Positions 1-7,573 of a stretch of DNA of 64,000 nt are shown here, piece after piece (the first letter of the stretch is position 1; every line of letters starts with the position of its first letter). Source of the DNA: Aldehydirespirator sp963662645 (GTDB lineage: Bacteria; Actinomycetota; Acidimicrobiia; Acidimicrobiales; Aldehydirespiratoraceae); assembly GCA_963662645.2 (NCBI GenBank), contig OY759762.1, positions 2,542,001 through 2,606,000 of the forward strand, read 5' to 3'. The notes under the pieces were generated by a model. That model searched no databases, was not told the origin of the DNA, and saw only the letters and a program-made list of their open reading frames with translations. The position numbers and the translations under genes are program-made.

Positions 1-1
1 C

Positions 2-76
2 GAGACCGTCGTGGACGCCAGCCAGATCCTCGTTGACGGCGACTACGCCACCTCCGAGGAGTACGAGCCCGGGTAG
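2..76 (+). CDS. C-terminal fragment of an unidentified protein
   Basis: An open frame enters from the left edge and ends at TAG 74-76. Only 24 residues are visible, an acidic tail ending in SEEYEPG. This is too little to assign a function; the gene starts outside the window. Confidence 0.5.
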   Translation, partial: ETVVDASQILVDGDYATSEEYEPG

Positions 77-289
77 GCGGACGGTCACAACTGGGGGGGC
101 GTCCACAAACCTTCGCGCCCGCGGCACCTAGGAAACTCGGGAGGAAAATGTGTGGTACATCCAGAAAACTCGTACCGAGATTCCAGACATGATCCCGACG
201 AACGTTGGCGGACAGCCCACTAGACGATTGCGACTAGGTGGGTGCGGCCTGTCTCGCGCGCAGTCGGCGACGGCCTGCGGGGAGCCCGC
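77..289. other. Intergenic region, no convincing gene
   Basis: Between the left-edge fragment and the end of the next gene I see no supported coding frame. There is a Shine-Dalgarno-like GGGAGG just before an ATG at 148, but that frame stops after 14 codons and the overlapping GTG frame from 150 has no recognisable content. Confidence 0.4.
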
Positions 290-988
290 TCAGCCTTGCT
301 TCGGCTGGGGGCGCTCGTCGGGTGTGAGGCCAGCCAGAGCCGCTATCGATGTCGGCGGCTGACCGTCGCCATGTAGGTCGGCGGACGCGACGGGGCTGTC
401 AAAGCGGGTGGTGATGGGCACCACGCCCGCCCACCACGGGCCGGCGATGTCATCGGGCTCGTCGACCGGGTCGCCGGTGCGGACTTTGGCAGAAGCTTCG
501 GCCAGCGGCAGCTCCAGCACCAGCGTCTTGCGCAGATCCGACTGCGACGGCAAACGCACCGAGTCCCAGTTGGCCACCACATGGTCGGTGACGAGCTTGA
601 GGGCCCGGCGCTTGCCGTCCTCGTCGCCGATGCGGTTGGCCCGGCCCCGCACCACCACCGACCGGTAGTTCATCGAATTGTGGAACGGCGTGCGGGCCAT
701 CACCAGCCCGTCGAGATGGGTGACGGTCACGCACACCTCGTGGCCGTCGCCGCTGCCGAGGAGGTGGTTGGCGGCTGCGCCGTGCAGGTAGAGCCGCTCG
801 CCGTCGTGGCCGTAGGCCATGGGCAGCACCAGCGGCCCGTCGGGTGTGGTCACGCCCACATGAGCGATCATCCCTGCGTCGAGGATTCCGAGAATGTCAT
901 CGCGCCCGTAGTGGGCCCGGGGCGCTCCCCGCCGCACCCTGGTCCGGGCCGACGGCGCTCCGCCGAAGTCGTTCGAGTTCTGCGACAC
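290..988 (-). CDS. Pyridoxamine 5'-phosphate oxidase-like flavin-binding protein
   Basis: A 232-residue protein of the PNPOx-like split-barrel superfamily, the group that includes nitroimidazole-reductase-like proteins. Visible family features are the first strands with a VGVTTPDGPLVLPMAYG segment at about residues 44-62, followed by the HGAAANHLL and FHNSMNYRSVVVRG segments that line the flavin site in this superfamily. It probably binds FMN or F420 and reduces an unidentified small molecule in the cytosol. The start is a GTG; a TAGCCT box lies exactly six bases upstream (995-1000), so the message is likely leaderless. The substrate cannot be told from sequence. Confidence 0.8.
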   Translation of the reverse strand: MSQNSNDFGGAPSARTRVRRGAPRAHYGRDDILGILDAGMIAHVGVTTPDGPLVLPMAYGHDGERLYLHGAAANHLLGSGDGHEVCVTVTHLDGLVMARTPFHNSMNYRSVVVRGRANRIGDEDGKRRALKLVTDHVVANWDSVRLPSQSDLRKTLVLELPLAEASAKVRTGDPVDEPDDIAGPWWAGVVPITTRFDSPVASADLHGDGQPPTSIAALAGLTPDERPQPKQG

Positions 989-994
989 GCAGAG

Positions 995-1000
995 AGGCTA
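995..1000 (-). promoter_or_regulatory. -10 box of a likely leaderless promoter for the PNPOx-like gene
   Basis: TAGCCT on the minus strand, six bases before the GTG start. It matches the TAnnnT-N6-start pattern found before at least twelve genes here. No clear -35 element is visible. Confidence 0.5.
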
Positions 1001-1087
1001 CGAGCCGCGCGTCGGCGTCAGTCCCGGTCCGAGTTGGGCCTCCCCGAACGTGCGCGGGCGCGTGCCAGCCCGTCGCGCTGCGGCGCC

Positions 1088-1208
1088 CTCGCCCGAATGG
1101 ACCGGATTGGTGCGTTTACCCGCTCGGCCGCTTGGTGAGCCGGCCGCGGATGTGGCGGATTGGTGCGTTTACCCGCTCGGCCGCTTGGTGAGCCGGCCGC
1201 GGATGTGG
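1088..1208. repeat. Dispersed repeat B remnant with a 53-bp tandem duplication
   Basis: Positions 1103-1155 and 1156-1208 are identical 53-bp direct repeats beginning CGGATTGGTGCG. The stretch 1088-1140 also resembles 45150-45193 (CTCGCCCG, then a GGACCGGATT / GCACCGGATT block, then CCGCTCGGCC), so it is a copy of the dispersed repeat called B in the findings. The second tandem unit supplies the last codons and the stop of the minus-strand flavin oxidoreductase. Confidence 0.85.
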
Positions 1209-2431
1209 CGGGTGTAGATGTGGGCGGCCACCGCGGCGGGACTGGTACGCCAGCAGCGGAGCGGCTCGAAGCCGTCGTGGACGAGGCACATGTTGCAGGA
1301 CACGCACTCGACGGTGCCGGTTCGCCCGGCGGCCAGCTTGTTGGCGAGGTCGGGCTCGCGGATGAACGGCCGCGACATGGCGAGGAAGTCGGCATCGCCC
1401 GAGCGAATGAGGTCCGACATGGTCCGGGTTGTCCGGATCCCCCCGACGAGAATCACCGGGATGTCCACCACCTCCTTCACGGCGCGGGCGAAGTGCAGGT
1501 AGTAGGCCTCGGGTCCCTCGGGCTTCACCAGCCGCTGCACGAGTCCGTTCCTGGCCGCCTGCGCAGGACCGACCGCGATGTAGGTGCGGATGTTCTCGAG
1601 ATAGCTCTTCATGACTCCGTAGGACACCTCCACCGCGTCCAGCCCCCGCTCGGCCAGCAGACGCACCCGCTCCACGCTCTCGGGGATTTCCAGCCCTCCC
1701 GCAATGGAGTCGCCGATCCCGATGCGGGCCGTCACGCAGAAGCCGTCTCCCACCGCGGCCCGCACCGCGTCGTACACCGCCAGCACGAAGCGGCCCCGGC
1801 GCTCGGCATCGCCGCCCCAGGAGTCGGTGCGCATGTTGGCGATCGGGGAGGAGAACTCAGAGATCAGGTAGCCGTTGCCCCCATGGATGTGGACCCCGTC
1901 GAACCCGGCCTCCTTGGCTCGCCGGGCCGCATGCCCGAACGCGGTGATCGCGTCGGTGATGTCGTCGGGCGTGGCTTCGCGCGGCTGCAGCCCGTACATC
2001 TCGTTGGCTGTCGGCGACGGAGCGATCGGTCCGACCTCGGGCAGCATCGTCTGGCTTCCGGCGTGTCCGATCTCAGCGAAGATCCGGCCGCCAGCGGCAT
2101 GGACCGCGTCAGTTATCTGAACCATCGACTCGACGAGACGATCGTCGTACAGGCCGGGCTGGTTGGCGCTGGCCTGGCCGCGCCGCTCCACATAGATGTG
2201 CCCCGTGAGGATCAGCCCCGCCCCGCCCGCGGCCAGCGTGCCGTACAGGTTGGCCAGTTCCGGAGTGCCCGCGCCGTCAGGCGCGGCCATCGTCTCAGAG
2301 GTCGATGCCCTGACCAACCGGACCGGCGCGGTGCGGAAAGGCCTCCTGACCGCGCCCGTGAGGAGGTCAGCGTATCGGGTGGGGCGCTGGGCACGGTGAT
2401 GGACCGCCTCGGGCATCGACTTTGGGGACAT
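1169..2431 (-). CDS. NADH:flavin oxidoreductase, Old Yellow Enzyme family, with rearranged N terminus
   Basis: A 420-residue TIM-barrel flavoprotein of the OYE/2,4-dienoyl-CoA reductase-like family, without the C-terminal FAD/NAD domains. The segments HIHGGNGYLISEF and VILVGGIRTT belong to the FMN barrel, and a CVSCNMC motif near the C terminus with a later Cys resembles the Fe-S binding cysteines of the longer members. It would reduce an activated alkene with FMN. The N terminus is odd: a 30-bp sequence encoding RLVRASTSET occurs at 2292-2321 and again at 2438-2467, 146 bp apart and in different frames. The upstream copy is preceded by a canonical OYE N terminus (EPGRIGSLTLRN, possible GTG start at 2526). 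The present ATG at 2431 therefore lies in inserted or duplicated DNA, and activity is uncertain. The C terminus (RLTKRPSG) is encoded inside a dispersed repeat. Confidence 0.75.
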   Translation of the reverse strand: MSPKSMPEAVHHRAQRPTRYADLLTGAVRRPFRTAPVRLVRASTSETMAAPDGAGTPELANLYGTLAAGGAGLILTGHIYVERRGQASANQPGLYDDRLVESMVQITDAVHAAGGRIFAEIGHAGSQTMLPEVGPIAPSPTANEMYGLQPREATPDDITDAITAFGHAARRAKEAGFDGVHIHGGNGYLISEFSSPIANMRTDSWGGDAERRGRFVLAVYDAVRAAVGDGFCVTARIGIGDSIAGGLEIPESVERVRLLAERGLDAVEVSYGVMKSYLENIRTYIAVGPAQAARNGLVQRLVKPEGPEAYYLHFARAVKEVVDIPVILVGGIRTTRTMSDLIRSGDADFLAMSRPFIREPDLANKLAAGRTGTVECVSCNMCLVHDGFEPLRCWRTSPAAVAAHIYTRHIRGRLTKRPSG

Positions 2432-2467
2432 GGCTGCGTCTCAGAGGTCGATGCCCTGACCAACCGG
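2292..2467. repeat. 30-bp direct repeats flanking an insertion in the OYE gene
   Basis: GTCTCAGAGGTCGATGCCCT and the following ten bases occur identically at 2292-2321 and 2438-2467. The 116 bp between them do not fit the enzyme family, and the 146-bp period is not a multiple of three. This looks like a partial duplication that moved the start of the gene out of frame. Confidence 0.8.
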
Positions 2468-2686
2468 TTCCTAAGGGTGAGCGAACCGATCCTGCCCGGC
2501 TCCAGGTAGGGAGCTCCGGCACTCACGGCAGCACAGGCTAGGTGAGGCCCGGTGGTTCCGGCTCTCACCTGGCGCGGCCCCGCCGGTAGCCTTGAGCGTC
2601 GTGGTTGACGCCTCAAGCACGACAAGCTCGAGGATCTGAGGGCTCGCAAGTCCGAGGCGCTGTCGGCGGGCCCCGACAGGCGGGCG

Positions 2687-4159
2687 GTGAAGCGCCAGCA
2701 CGACAAGGGCAAGATGCTGGCCCGGGAGCGGCTCGACTACCTGCTCGACGAGGGCTCGTTCCACGAACTCGACATGCTGGCCCGGCACCGGGCCCACGAG
2801 GCCGGACTCGACGACCGGCCCTACACCGACGGCGTGATCACCGGGTGGGGGACCATCGATGGTCGCAAGGTCTTCCTGTTCGCCCAGGACTTCACCGTCA
2901 TGGGAGGCGCGCTGGGCGAGGTGTTCGCCGAGAAGCTCCACAAGGTCATGGACCTCGCCGTGTCCGTAGGCGCGCCCATCATCGGGCTCAACGACGGCGC
3001 CGGTGCCCGCATCCAGGAGGGCGTCGTCTCGCTCGACGGCTACGGCGGGATCTTCTACCGCAACGTTCAGGCCTCGGGCGTGATCCCCCAGATAAGCGTG
3101 ATCCTCGGACCGTGTGCCGGAGGCGCGGTGTACAGCCCGGCGATGACCGACTTCATCTTCATGGTGCGCGAGAAGTCGCACATGTTCATCACCGGACCCG
3201 ACGTGGTGAAGACGGTCACCGGCGAGGAGGTGACCCTCGAGGATCTGGGAGGAGCCACCAGCCACAGCACCAAGTCGGGCGTGGCCACCTTCGTCGCTGC
3301 GAGCGAGCACGACGTGCTCGACGACGTGAAGGCGCTGCTGTCGTTCCTGCCTCCCAACAACCTCGAGCAGCCTCCGGCATACAAGTCGGCCGACGACCCC
3401 GACCGGGAATGCCCGGGGCTGGACACCCTGCTGCCCGAGAGCCCCAACGTCCCCTACGACATGAAGGACGTGATCGTCGAAGTGGCCGACGACGGCGACT
3501 TCCTCGAGTACCACGCCTCCTGGGCCCGCAGCATCGTGTGCGGCTTCGCCCGCATCGACGGGCGCTCGGTGGGGGTGGTGGGCAACCAGCCGATGGTTCT
3601 GGCCGGCGTCCTCGACATCGAGTCGGCCGAGAAGGCGGCCCGTTTCGTGCGAACCTGCGACGCCTTCAACATTCCGCTCGTCACCTTCGTCGATGTTCCG
3701 GGCTTCCTGCCGGGAGTCGATCAGGAGCACGGCGGCATCATCCGCCACGGCGCCAAGCTGCTGTACGCATACTGCGAGGCCGCGGTGCCTCGCATCTCGG
3801 TCATTACCCGCAAGGCCTACGGCGGCGCCTACGTGGTCATGGACTCCAAGGGCGTCGGTTCGGATCTCTCGTTCGCCTGGCCCTCCGCCGAGATCGCCGT
3901 GATGGGACCGCAGGGCGCGGTAGAGATCATCTACCGCCGCGAGCTGGCCGACGCAGCCGACCCGGTGGCTCGCCGGAACGAGCTGGTGGACGACTACACG
4001 CAGCGGCTGGCCAACCCCTACGTCGCGGCCGAGCGAGGCTTCGTGGACGAGGTGATCGAGCCATCGCAGACCCGCCGCAAGATCGTGGCCGGTCTGCGGA
4101 TGCTCGAGTCGAAGCGTGAGGAGCTGCCGGAGCGCAAGCACGGGAACGTCCCGCTGTGA
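2687..4159 (+). CDS. pccB: Acyl-CoA/propionyl-CoA carboxylase beta subunit (carboxyltransferase)
   Basis: The carboxyltransferase subunit of a biotin-dependent acyl-CoA carboxylase, which moves the carboxyl group from biotin to propionyl- or acetyl-CoA in the cytosol. It shows the N-terminal KGKMTARER-like motif (HDKGKMLARERLDYLLDEG), GGALGEVFAEK, and the GGAYVVMDSKGVGSDLSFAW segment of the C-terminal crotonase-like half. At 490 residues it is somewhat short. The reading frame stays open and family-like upstream to 2609 (HDKLEDLRARKSEAL) but contains no start codon there; a one-base deletion near 2611 would join it to GTG 2601 (VVDALKHDKLEDL). Either the start has been damaged or the assembly has an error. 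The small next gene overlaps it by four bases (GTGA), suggesting translational coupling. Confidence 0.92.
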   Translation: MKRQHDKGKMLARERLDYLLDEGSFHELDMLARHRAHEAGLDDRPYTDGVITGWGTIDGRKVFLFAQDFTVMGGALGEVFAEKLHKVMDLAVSVGAPIIGLNDGAGARIQEGVVSLDGYGGIFYRNVQASGVIPQISVILGPCAGGAVYSPAMTDFIFMVREKSHMFITGPDVVKTVTGEEVTLEDLGGATSHSTKSGVATFVAASEHDVLDDVKALLSFLPPNNLEQPPAYKSADDPDRECPGLDTLLPESPNVPYDMKDVIVEVADDGDFLEYHASWARSIVCGFARIDGRSVGVVGNQPMVLAGVLDIESAEKAARFVRTCDAFNIPLVTFVDVPGFLPGVDQEHGGIIRHGAKLLYAYCEAAVPRISVITRKAYGGAYVVMDSKGVGSDLSFAWPSAEIAVMGPQGAVEIIYRRELADAADPVARRNELVDDYTQRLANPYVAAERGFVDEVIEPSQTRRKIVAGLRMLESKREELPERKHGNVPL

Positions 4160-4389
4160 CCGCCCCGGAGGCGGGCGTCGACGCCCGGCCTGCGAGCGGC
4201 CCGGAGGTCGTGTCGATCACCCCGGAGCCGACCGATGCGGAACGGGTCGCCATTGTCACCGCCGTCGAGGCATTCCGCTCCGAGATCTGGCCGCACCTGG
4301 CTGCCGCAACGAGCCCGGCGCCCTCACCTCGCTGGCGCTACGCAGGCCGACCCTGGAAACGTCGGACCCGCTACGGCGGGTGGAATTGA
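4156..4389 (+). CDS. Acyl-CoA carboxylase epsilon-like small subunit
   Basis: A 77-residue protein starting at a GTG that overlaps the carboxylase stop codon. The pattern VSITPEPTDAERVAIVTAVEAF, with PTxxE followed by a hydrophobic helix, and a C-terminal RWRYAGRPW resemble the actinobacterial epsilon subunits (AccE) that stabilise the alpha-beta carboxylase. Position directly after the beta gene supports this. Epsilon subunits are poorly conserved, so the call is by pattern and context. Confidence 0.6.
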   Translation: MTAPEAGVDARPASGPEVVSITPEPTDAERVAIVTAVEAFRSEIWPHLAAATSPAPSPRWRYAGRPWKRRTRYGGWN

Positions 4390-4401
4390 AAGATATTGGA
4401 G

Positions 4402-4472
4402 TATAATGATCTTCGCTTGAACGGTGGAGGAGGTCAACAATGGTGAGCCACCCGACAGCTTGACCGCGGTCA
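4402..4472. promoter_or_regulatory. Orphan TATAAT, strong Shine-Dalgarno and seven-codon ORF
   Basis: An AT-rich patch has a consensus TATAAT at about 4402-4407, then GGAGGAGG at 4426-4433 ending seven bases before ATG 4440, which opens a seven-codon frame (MVSHPTA) ending at 4463. The stop lies inside a perfect 12-base palindrome TGACCGCGGTCA (4461-4472) that also overlaps the 3' end of aat. The signals look functional but the protein is missing, so this may be a truncated gene or a leader. No -35 at normal spacing is visible. Confidence 0.35.
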
Positions 4473-5186
4473 GTCGCGGGCGGGCGTGAACAGGGCCGGG
4501 GGCGGGGACTCCAGCAGCTCGGGCAGGCGGCGCAGATAGTCCCGGCGGTGGACGGCGGTAACGCCGAGGGAGCGCAGGTGCGGCGTGGCCCACTGGACGT
4601 CGATCAGTCTCGTGTGGCCGTCACAGAGGCCCGCAACCAGGGCCACGAGCGCGACCTTCGAGGCGTCCCTGGTCCGGTAGAACATGGACTCGCCCGCGAA
4701 CAGCCCGCCCAGGGCCACTCCGTAGAGGCCGCCCACCAACTCCCCGTCTCTCCAGGTCTCGACGCTGTGAGCGAAGCCCGCGTGGTGAAAGCGCACGTAC
4801 GCGGCTCGCATCTGAGCATCGATCCAGCCGTGGGGCCGGGCCGGATCCGCGCAGCCGTCGACGACTTCGGCGAAGGCGGTATCGATCTTGACCTCGAAGC
4901 GGCGGCAGGCCCGGCGCAGCGAGCGGTGCACGATCAGCCTGTGGGGTTCCAGGACGCCGCGTTCAGGAGGGGACCACCACCCGATGCGCCCTCCCGGCTT
5001 CAGTGGCATCGGAAACAGGCCGCGGCTGTAGGCGGCCAGCAGGGTTGCCGGCTCGAGGTCGGCGCCGACAGCTACCAAGCCCCCCTCGTCGCTGCATGAG
5101 GGATCCGGGAAGACCCAGCGGCAAGCGGGTCGTCCGGAGGGTTCATCCCCACCGGAGGATCCATCCGGCCTCGCATCGGCGGGCAT
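4470..5186 (-). CDS. aat: Leucyl/phenylalanyl-tRNA--protein transferase
   Basis: The N-end rule transferase that adds Leu or Phe from aminoacyl-tRNA to proteins with N-terminal Arg or Lys, marking them for ClpAP/ClpS degradation. At 238 residues it is normal size. Family segments are clear: LLAAYSRGLFPMP near residue 49, GWWSPPERGVL, HGWIDAQMRAAYVRFHHAGFAHSVETW, GGLYGVALGGLFAGESMF and IDVQWATPHLRSLG. It is transcribed divergently from the next gene, and the two -10 boxes overlap (5194-5203). Confidence 0.95.
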   Translation of the reverse strand: MPADARPDGSSGGDEPSGRPACRWVFPDPSCSDEGGLVAVGADLEPATLLAAYSRGLFPMPLKPGGRIGWWSPPERGVLEPHRLIVHRSLRRACRRFEVKIDTAFAEVVDGCADPARPHGWIDAQMRAAYVRFHHAGFAHSVETWRDGELVGGLYGVALGGLFAGESMFYRTRDASKVALVALVAGLCDGHTRLIDVQWATPHLRSLGVTAVHRRDYLRRLPELLESPPPALFTPARD

Positions 5187-5193
5187 GAGGAAG

Positions 5194-5203
5194 AGAGTAG
5201 GTT
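5194..5203. promoter_or_regulatory. Overlapping divergent -10 boxes for aat and the methyltransferase-like gene
   Basis: On the minus strand TACTCT (5194-5199) lies seven bases before the aat ATG. On the plus strand TAGGTT (5198-5203) lies six bases before the ATG at 5210. The two boxes share the central TA, so polymerase could serve only one gene at a time. Confidence 0.5.
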
Positions 5204-5209
5204 GAAACG

Positions 5210-5725
5210 ATGACTACCGGTGTCCGGGCCGCCGAGCGGGACTCAGCGGCGCCTCCAGCGGCCCTGCTGGAGGCGGTGAACGAGCACTGCCGGGCGCTGG
5301 CCGCCACCGCGGCCGGCCGCGTGTTCACCGTGCCCGCCGAGGATACCGAGGCAGCCCTGCGGTCCGAGGCAGGCCGTGGCGCCCGCTACGGCACGATCCT
5401 GTCGTTCATGTGCACCCCCCATGTGGCCTCGCTGGAGGACTACATCGCCGCGATCGAACGGATTCTGGCCGTCGAGGGTTGGATCCTCATGGTGGAGCCG
5501 GCCGGGCTCAGCCGCGGGGCGTTGCCCGGGTGGCTGACCGCCCGATCCCGTCGACGGTCGCCCTTGCCCCGCGCCCGAGGCCGCGATGTGGTGTCGGCCG
5601 TGCGTTCCCGCGGCCTGGTTGTCACCGACATCCGCCGACGCGAGGCGACGTCGGTCCCGCGTGAGTGGCGCCGGTATGTGGTGCTGAGGGCCCGCCGCCA
5701 GTCTCCTCAATCCGCGGGAACATGA
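5210..5725 (+). CDS. Small methyltransferase-like protein
   Basis: A 171-residue protein. The middle part (ILSFMCTPHVASLEDYIAAI, then ERILAVEGWILMVEP) resembles the second half of class I SAM-dependent methyltransferases, where the strand GWILMVEP follows a helix after motif III. No convincing SAM-binding GxGxG is visible, so it may be a divergent or inactive domain. The start is set by a TAGGTT box six bases upstream. Its stop overlaps the next start (ATGA), so the two genes are probably co-translated. Confidence 0.55.
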   Translation: MTTGVRAAERDSAAPPAALLEAVNEHCRALAATAAGRVFTVPAEDTEAALRSEAGRGARYGTILSFMCTPHVASLEDYIAAIERILAVEGWILMVEPAGLSRGALPGWLTARSRRRSPLPRARGRDVVSAVRSRGLVVTDIRRREATSVPREWRRYVVLRARRQSPQSAGT

Positions 5726-6411
5726 GCCGACTTGTCCTTGCCGGAGGCCGCGAGCTGGATGCGGGCACCCCCGCGGGCCGAGCTCTGGCGGGCTGCGGCT
5801 CTGTCGCGGTCGTGACCGTGGCGGCCGCCTTCCGGAGGCCCGATGCGCTGATGTCCCGGATCGGTGCCTGGGCCGAAGCACTGTCCCTCCGGCCCGCGGT
5901 GGTGAGCGCATTGCGCCGGTCCGACGCGCTGGACCCCGACGTCTCCGGGCCGATCGCAGAGTGCGACGGCGTGCTGGTGCTGGACGGGTCTCCCGCCCAT
6001 TTCGTAAGCGCAGTCAAGGCGACCCCGCTGCTGGAGGCAATCGTGTCGGCGCAGCGGCGTGGCGCCGACATCGTCTGGTCGGGCGCGGCCGCGGCCGCGG
6101 TGTGCGCCTCGATGGTGGACGACCGCGGCGGAGCGCTCACGGTCGGCCTGGGGCTCCATGACGGCATCGTGGTGGCCGCAGGCTGGGAGGGCTGGCCCCG
6201 TGATCGGCGCCGGCGCCTGTGGCGGATGGTCCCGGAGTCGGTGCTGTTCATGGCCCTGGAGTCCGGCGCGGCGGTGCATTCGACAGCCGAGCCGCAGGTC
6301 TTGGCGTCATCGTCCAGTCCGGATGACTGGACCGTGCTGGGCGGCACTGTCGAGGCTCGCCGGGGCGGCTCCACCGTCGCTTTGGGGCATTGGCAGCCCG
6401 GAACGCCCTGA
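5722..6411 (+). CDS. Cyanophycinase/peptidase S51-like protein lacking the usual nucleophile
   Basis: A 229-residue protein with the class I glutamine-amidotransferase-like layout of peptidase S51: an N-terminal LVLAGGRELDAG, a GSVAVVTVAAAFRRP strand, CDGVLVLDGSPAHF, and the nucleophile-elbow region at WSGAAAAAVCAS. Active S51 enzymes have GxSAG at the elbow; here the serine is replaced by alanine, so peptidase activity is doubtful. It overlaps the preceding gene by four bases and converges on the cyclophilin gene across a palindromic repeat. Function unknown. Confidence 0.55.
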   Translation: MSRLVLAGGRELDAGTPAGRALAGCGSVAVVTVAAAFRRPDALMSRIGAWAEALSLRPAVVSALRRSDALDPDVSGPIAECDGVLVLDGSPAHFVSAVKATPLLEAIVSAQRRGADIVWSGAAAAAVCASMVDDRGGALTVGLGLHDGIVVAAGWEGWPRDRRRRLWRMVPESVLFMALESGAAVHSTAEPQVLASSSSPDDWTVLGGTVEARRGGSTVALGHWQPGTP

Positions 6412-6429
6412 ACGCTGCTCAGAGCCGGC

Positions 6430-6504
6430 GATCTCGGGTCGAGTTCTGTACCCACACGACCCAGAACACACCCGAGATCCTGATTCGGTCGGTGGGTCCA
6501 GGCT
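6430..6504 (-). repeat. Palindromic dispersed repeat C, copy 1 (possible bidirectional terminator)
   Basis: This copy forms a nested hairpin: GATCTCGGGT/ACCCGAGATC as a perfect 10-bp outer stem and GTTCTG/CAGAAC as inner stem. The whole 75 bp is closely similar, in the opposite orientation, to 19595-19668. It lies between two convergent genes, where it could terminate transcription from both sides. Confidence 0.8.
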
Positions 6505-6513
6505 GAGCCTCGG

Positions 6514-7380
6514 TCAGGTCTCCTCGATGGTCACCGAGCGGACGGTCACATCGCGCGAGGGTGCCCCGCCCAGCGATCCGCCCGGTTCGTGGAGGCCGAT
6601 AATCGACTGGGCCACGGCCAGTCCGGCGTCATCGGTCAGGCCGAACACCACATAGGTGCCCTGGCCGTCGAGCTTGGCCGCGTTGGGGCCGGTTGTCAGG
6701 AAGAACTGCGCGCTGGCAGAGTCCTGTCCCGCCGATCGGGCCATGACGATCTGACCGGGCCGGTAGCGGTAGGGCCCGACGAGACCGCCGGTGTCCGGGT
6801 CGACTTCGAAGGCAGGCTCATCGGGAATCGTGTACCCGGGACCAGGATCCCTGTTGTCGTTGGTGTGAGGCGAGCCGCCCTGGATGATGTCGATCGATGG
6901 GTCGGTGCGGAACAGCAGGGTGCCGTCGTAGTAGCCCCAGCGCGCCAGCGTCACGAAGTTGTTGACGGTCAGCGGAGTCTCCGACGCGGTCAACTCGAAT
7001 CGCATCTCGCCCTCGCTGGTGTCAAAGGTGGCGACATAGCGAGCCTCAGGGTCGATGCACATGGGTTGGGGGCCGTCGAAGTCGATCACACGGGGGCTCG
7101 ATCCGTCGACCGCCGGACAAGCTGCGGCGGACGGCTCGGCAGCGGGCTCGGCGGCAGACTCAACGGCGGGCTCGGCGGCAGACGATTCGGCGGCCGGCTC
7201 GGGTTCGGAGTCGTCGCGCTGCAGGTACCCGAGCACCGCGAGCGCGGCTGCCACCACCACTGCCGCGATGCCGATGAGCTTGATGCGCCGACGGGTGGTG
7301 TACTGCTTGGCGGCCGCCTCATCGGCGGCCATGCGCTGGCGCCGGTTCTCGCGCTGGCGCTCTCGTTTGGCCGTACTCAT
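6514..7380 (-). CDS. Membrane-anchored cyclophilin-type peptidyl-prolyl isomerase
   Basis: A 288-residue protein with a basic cytoplasmic N terminus, one transmembrane helix at about residues 33-48 (LIGIAAVVVAAALAVLG), an acidic Ala/Glu/Pro/Ser-rich linker at about 55-90, and a C-terminal cyclophilin domain (FVTLARWGYYDGTLLFRTDP, IVMARSAGQDSASAQFFLTT, LDGQGTYVVFG). It should catalyse proline cis-trans isomerisation of exported proteins outside the membrane. Its start lies seven bases after the stop of a small membrane-protein gene, so the two form an operon. Confidence 0.9.
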   Translation of the reverse strand: MSTAKRERQRENRRQRMAADEAAAKQYTTRRRIKLIGIAAVVVAAALAVLGYLQRDDSEPEPAAESSAAEPAVESAAEPAAEPSAAACPAVDGSSPRVIDFDGPQPMCIDPEARYVATFDTSEGEMRFELTASETPLTVNNFVTLARWGYYDGTLLFRTDPSIDIIQGGSPHTNDNRDPGPGYTIPDEPAFEVDPDTGGLVGPYRYRPGQIVMARSAGQDSASAQFFLTTGPNAAKLDGQGTYVVFGLTDDAGLAVAQSIIGLHEPGGSLGGAPSRDVTVRSVTIEET

Positions 7381-7387
7381 CGGACTG

Positions 7388-7561
7388 TCAAGCGAGCAGG
7401 CCCACGGCCAGTGAAGCCACCATCATCACCACCACGACCACCGCTACGACTGCGACCAGGCGACGCTGCCTGTCCCGGTGAGAGCTGTACCGTCGCCTGC
7501 TGGCGGCCGGCTGCTTCGCGGCGCGGATCCGGCGTTTGCGCACCTCGCTCTGGGACGGCAC
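7388..7561 (-). CDS. Small single-pass membrane protein upstream of the cyclophilin
   Basis: A 57-residue protein starting with GTG. The first 38 residues are strongly basic (SEVRKRRIRAAKQ, RRRYSSHRDRQRRL) and are followed by one hydrophobic helix (VAVVAVVVVMMVASLAVGLL) that reaches the C terminus. The start is supported by TAGGGT exactly six bases upstream (7568-7573). It has the same basic-tail plus helix layout as the N terminus of its operon partner. No family recognised. Confidence 0.6.
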   Translation of the reverse strand: MPSQSEVRKRRIRAAKQPAASRRRYSSHRDRQRRLVAVVAVVVVVMMVASLAVGLLA

Positions 7562-7567
7562 CGCCCA

Positions 7568-7573
7568 ACCCTA
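7568..7573 (-). promoter_or_regulatory. -10 box of a likely leaderless promoter (small membrane protein-cyclophilin operon)
   Basis: TAGGGT on the minus strand with six bases to the GTG start at 7561. It matches the recurring start pattern of the window and decides the start of the 57-residue gene. Confidence 0.5.

Noticed and set aside
150..362. 70-codon frame on the plus strand near the left edge
   Set aside because: Overlaps the end of the PNPOx-like gene and has no recognisable content.
2606..2608. TGA just before the family-like start of the carboxylase beta subunit as another selenocysteine codon
   Set aside because: No redox Cys is expected there, and the frame upstream has no family similarity; a one-base deletion explains the pattern better.
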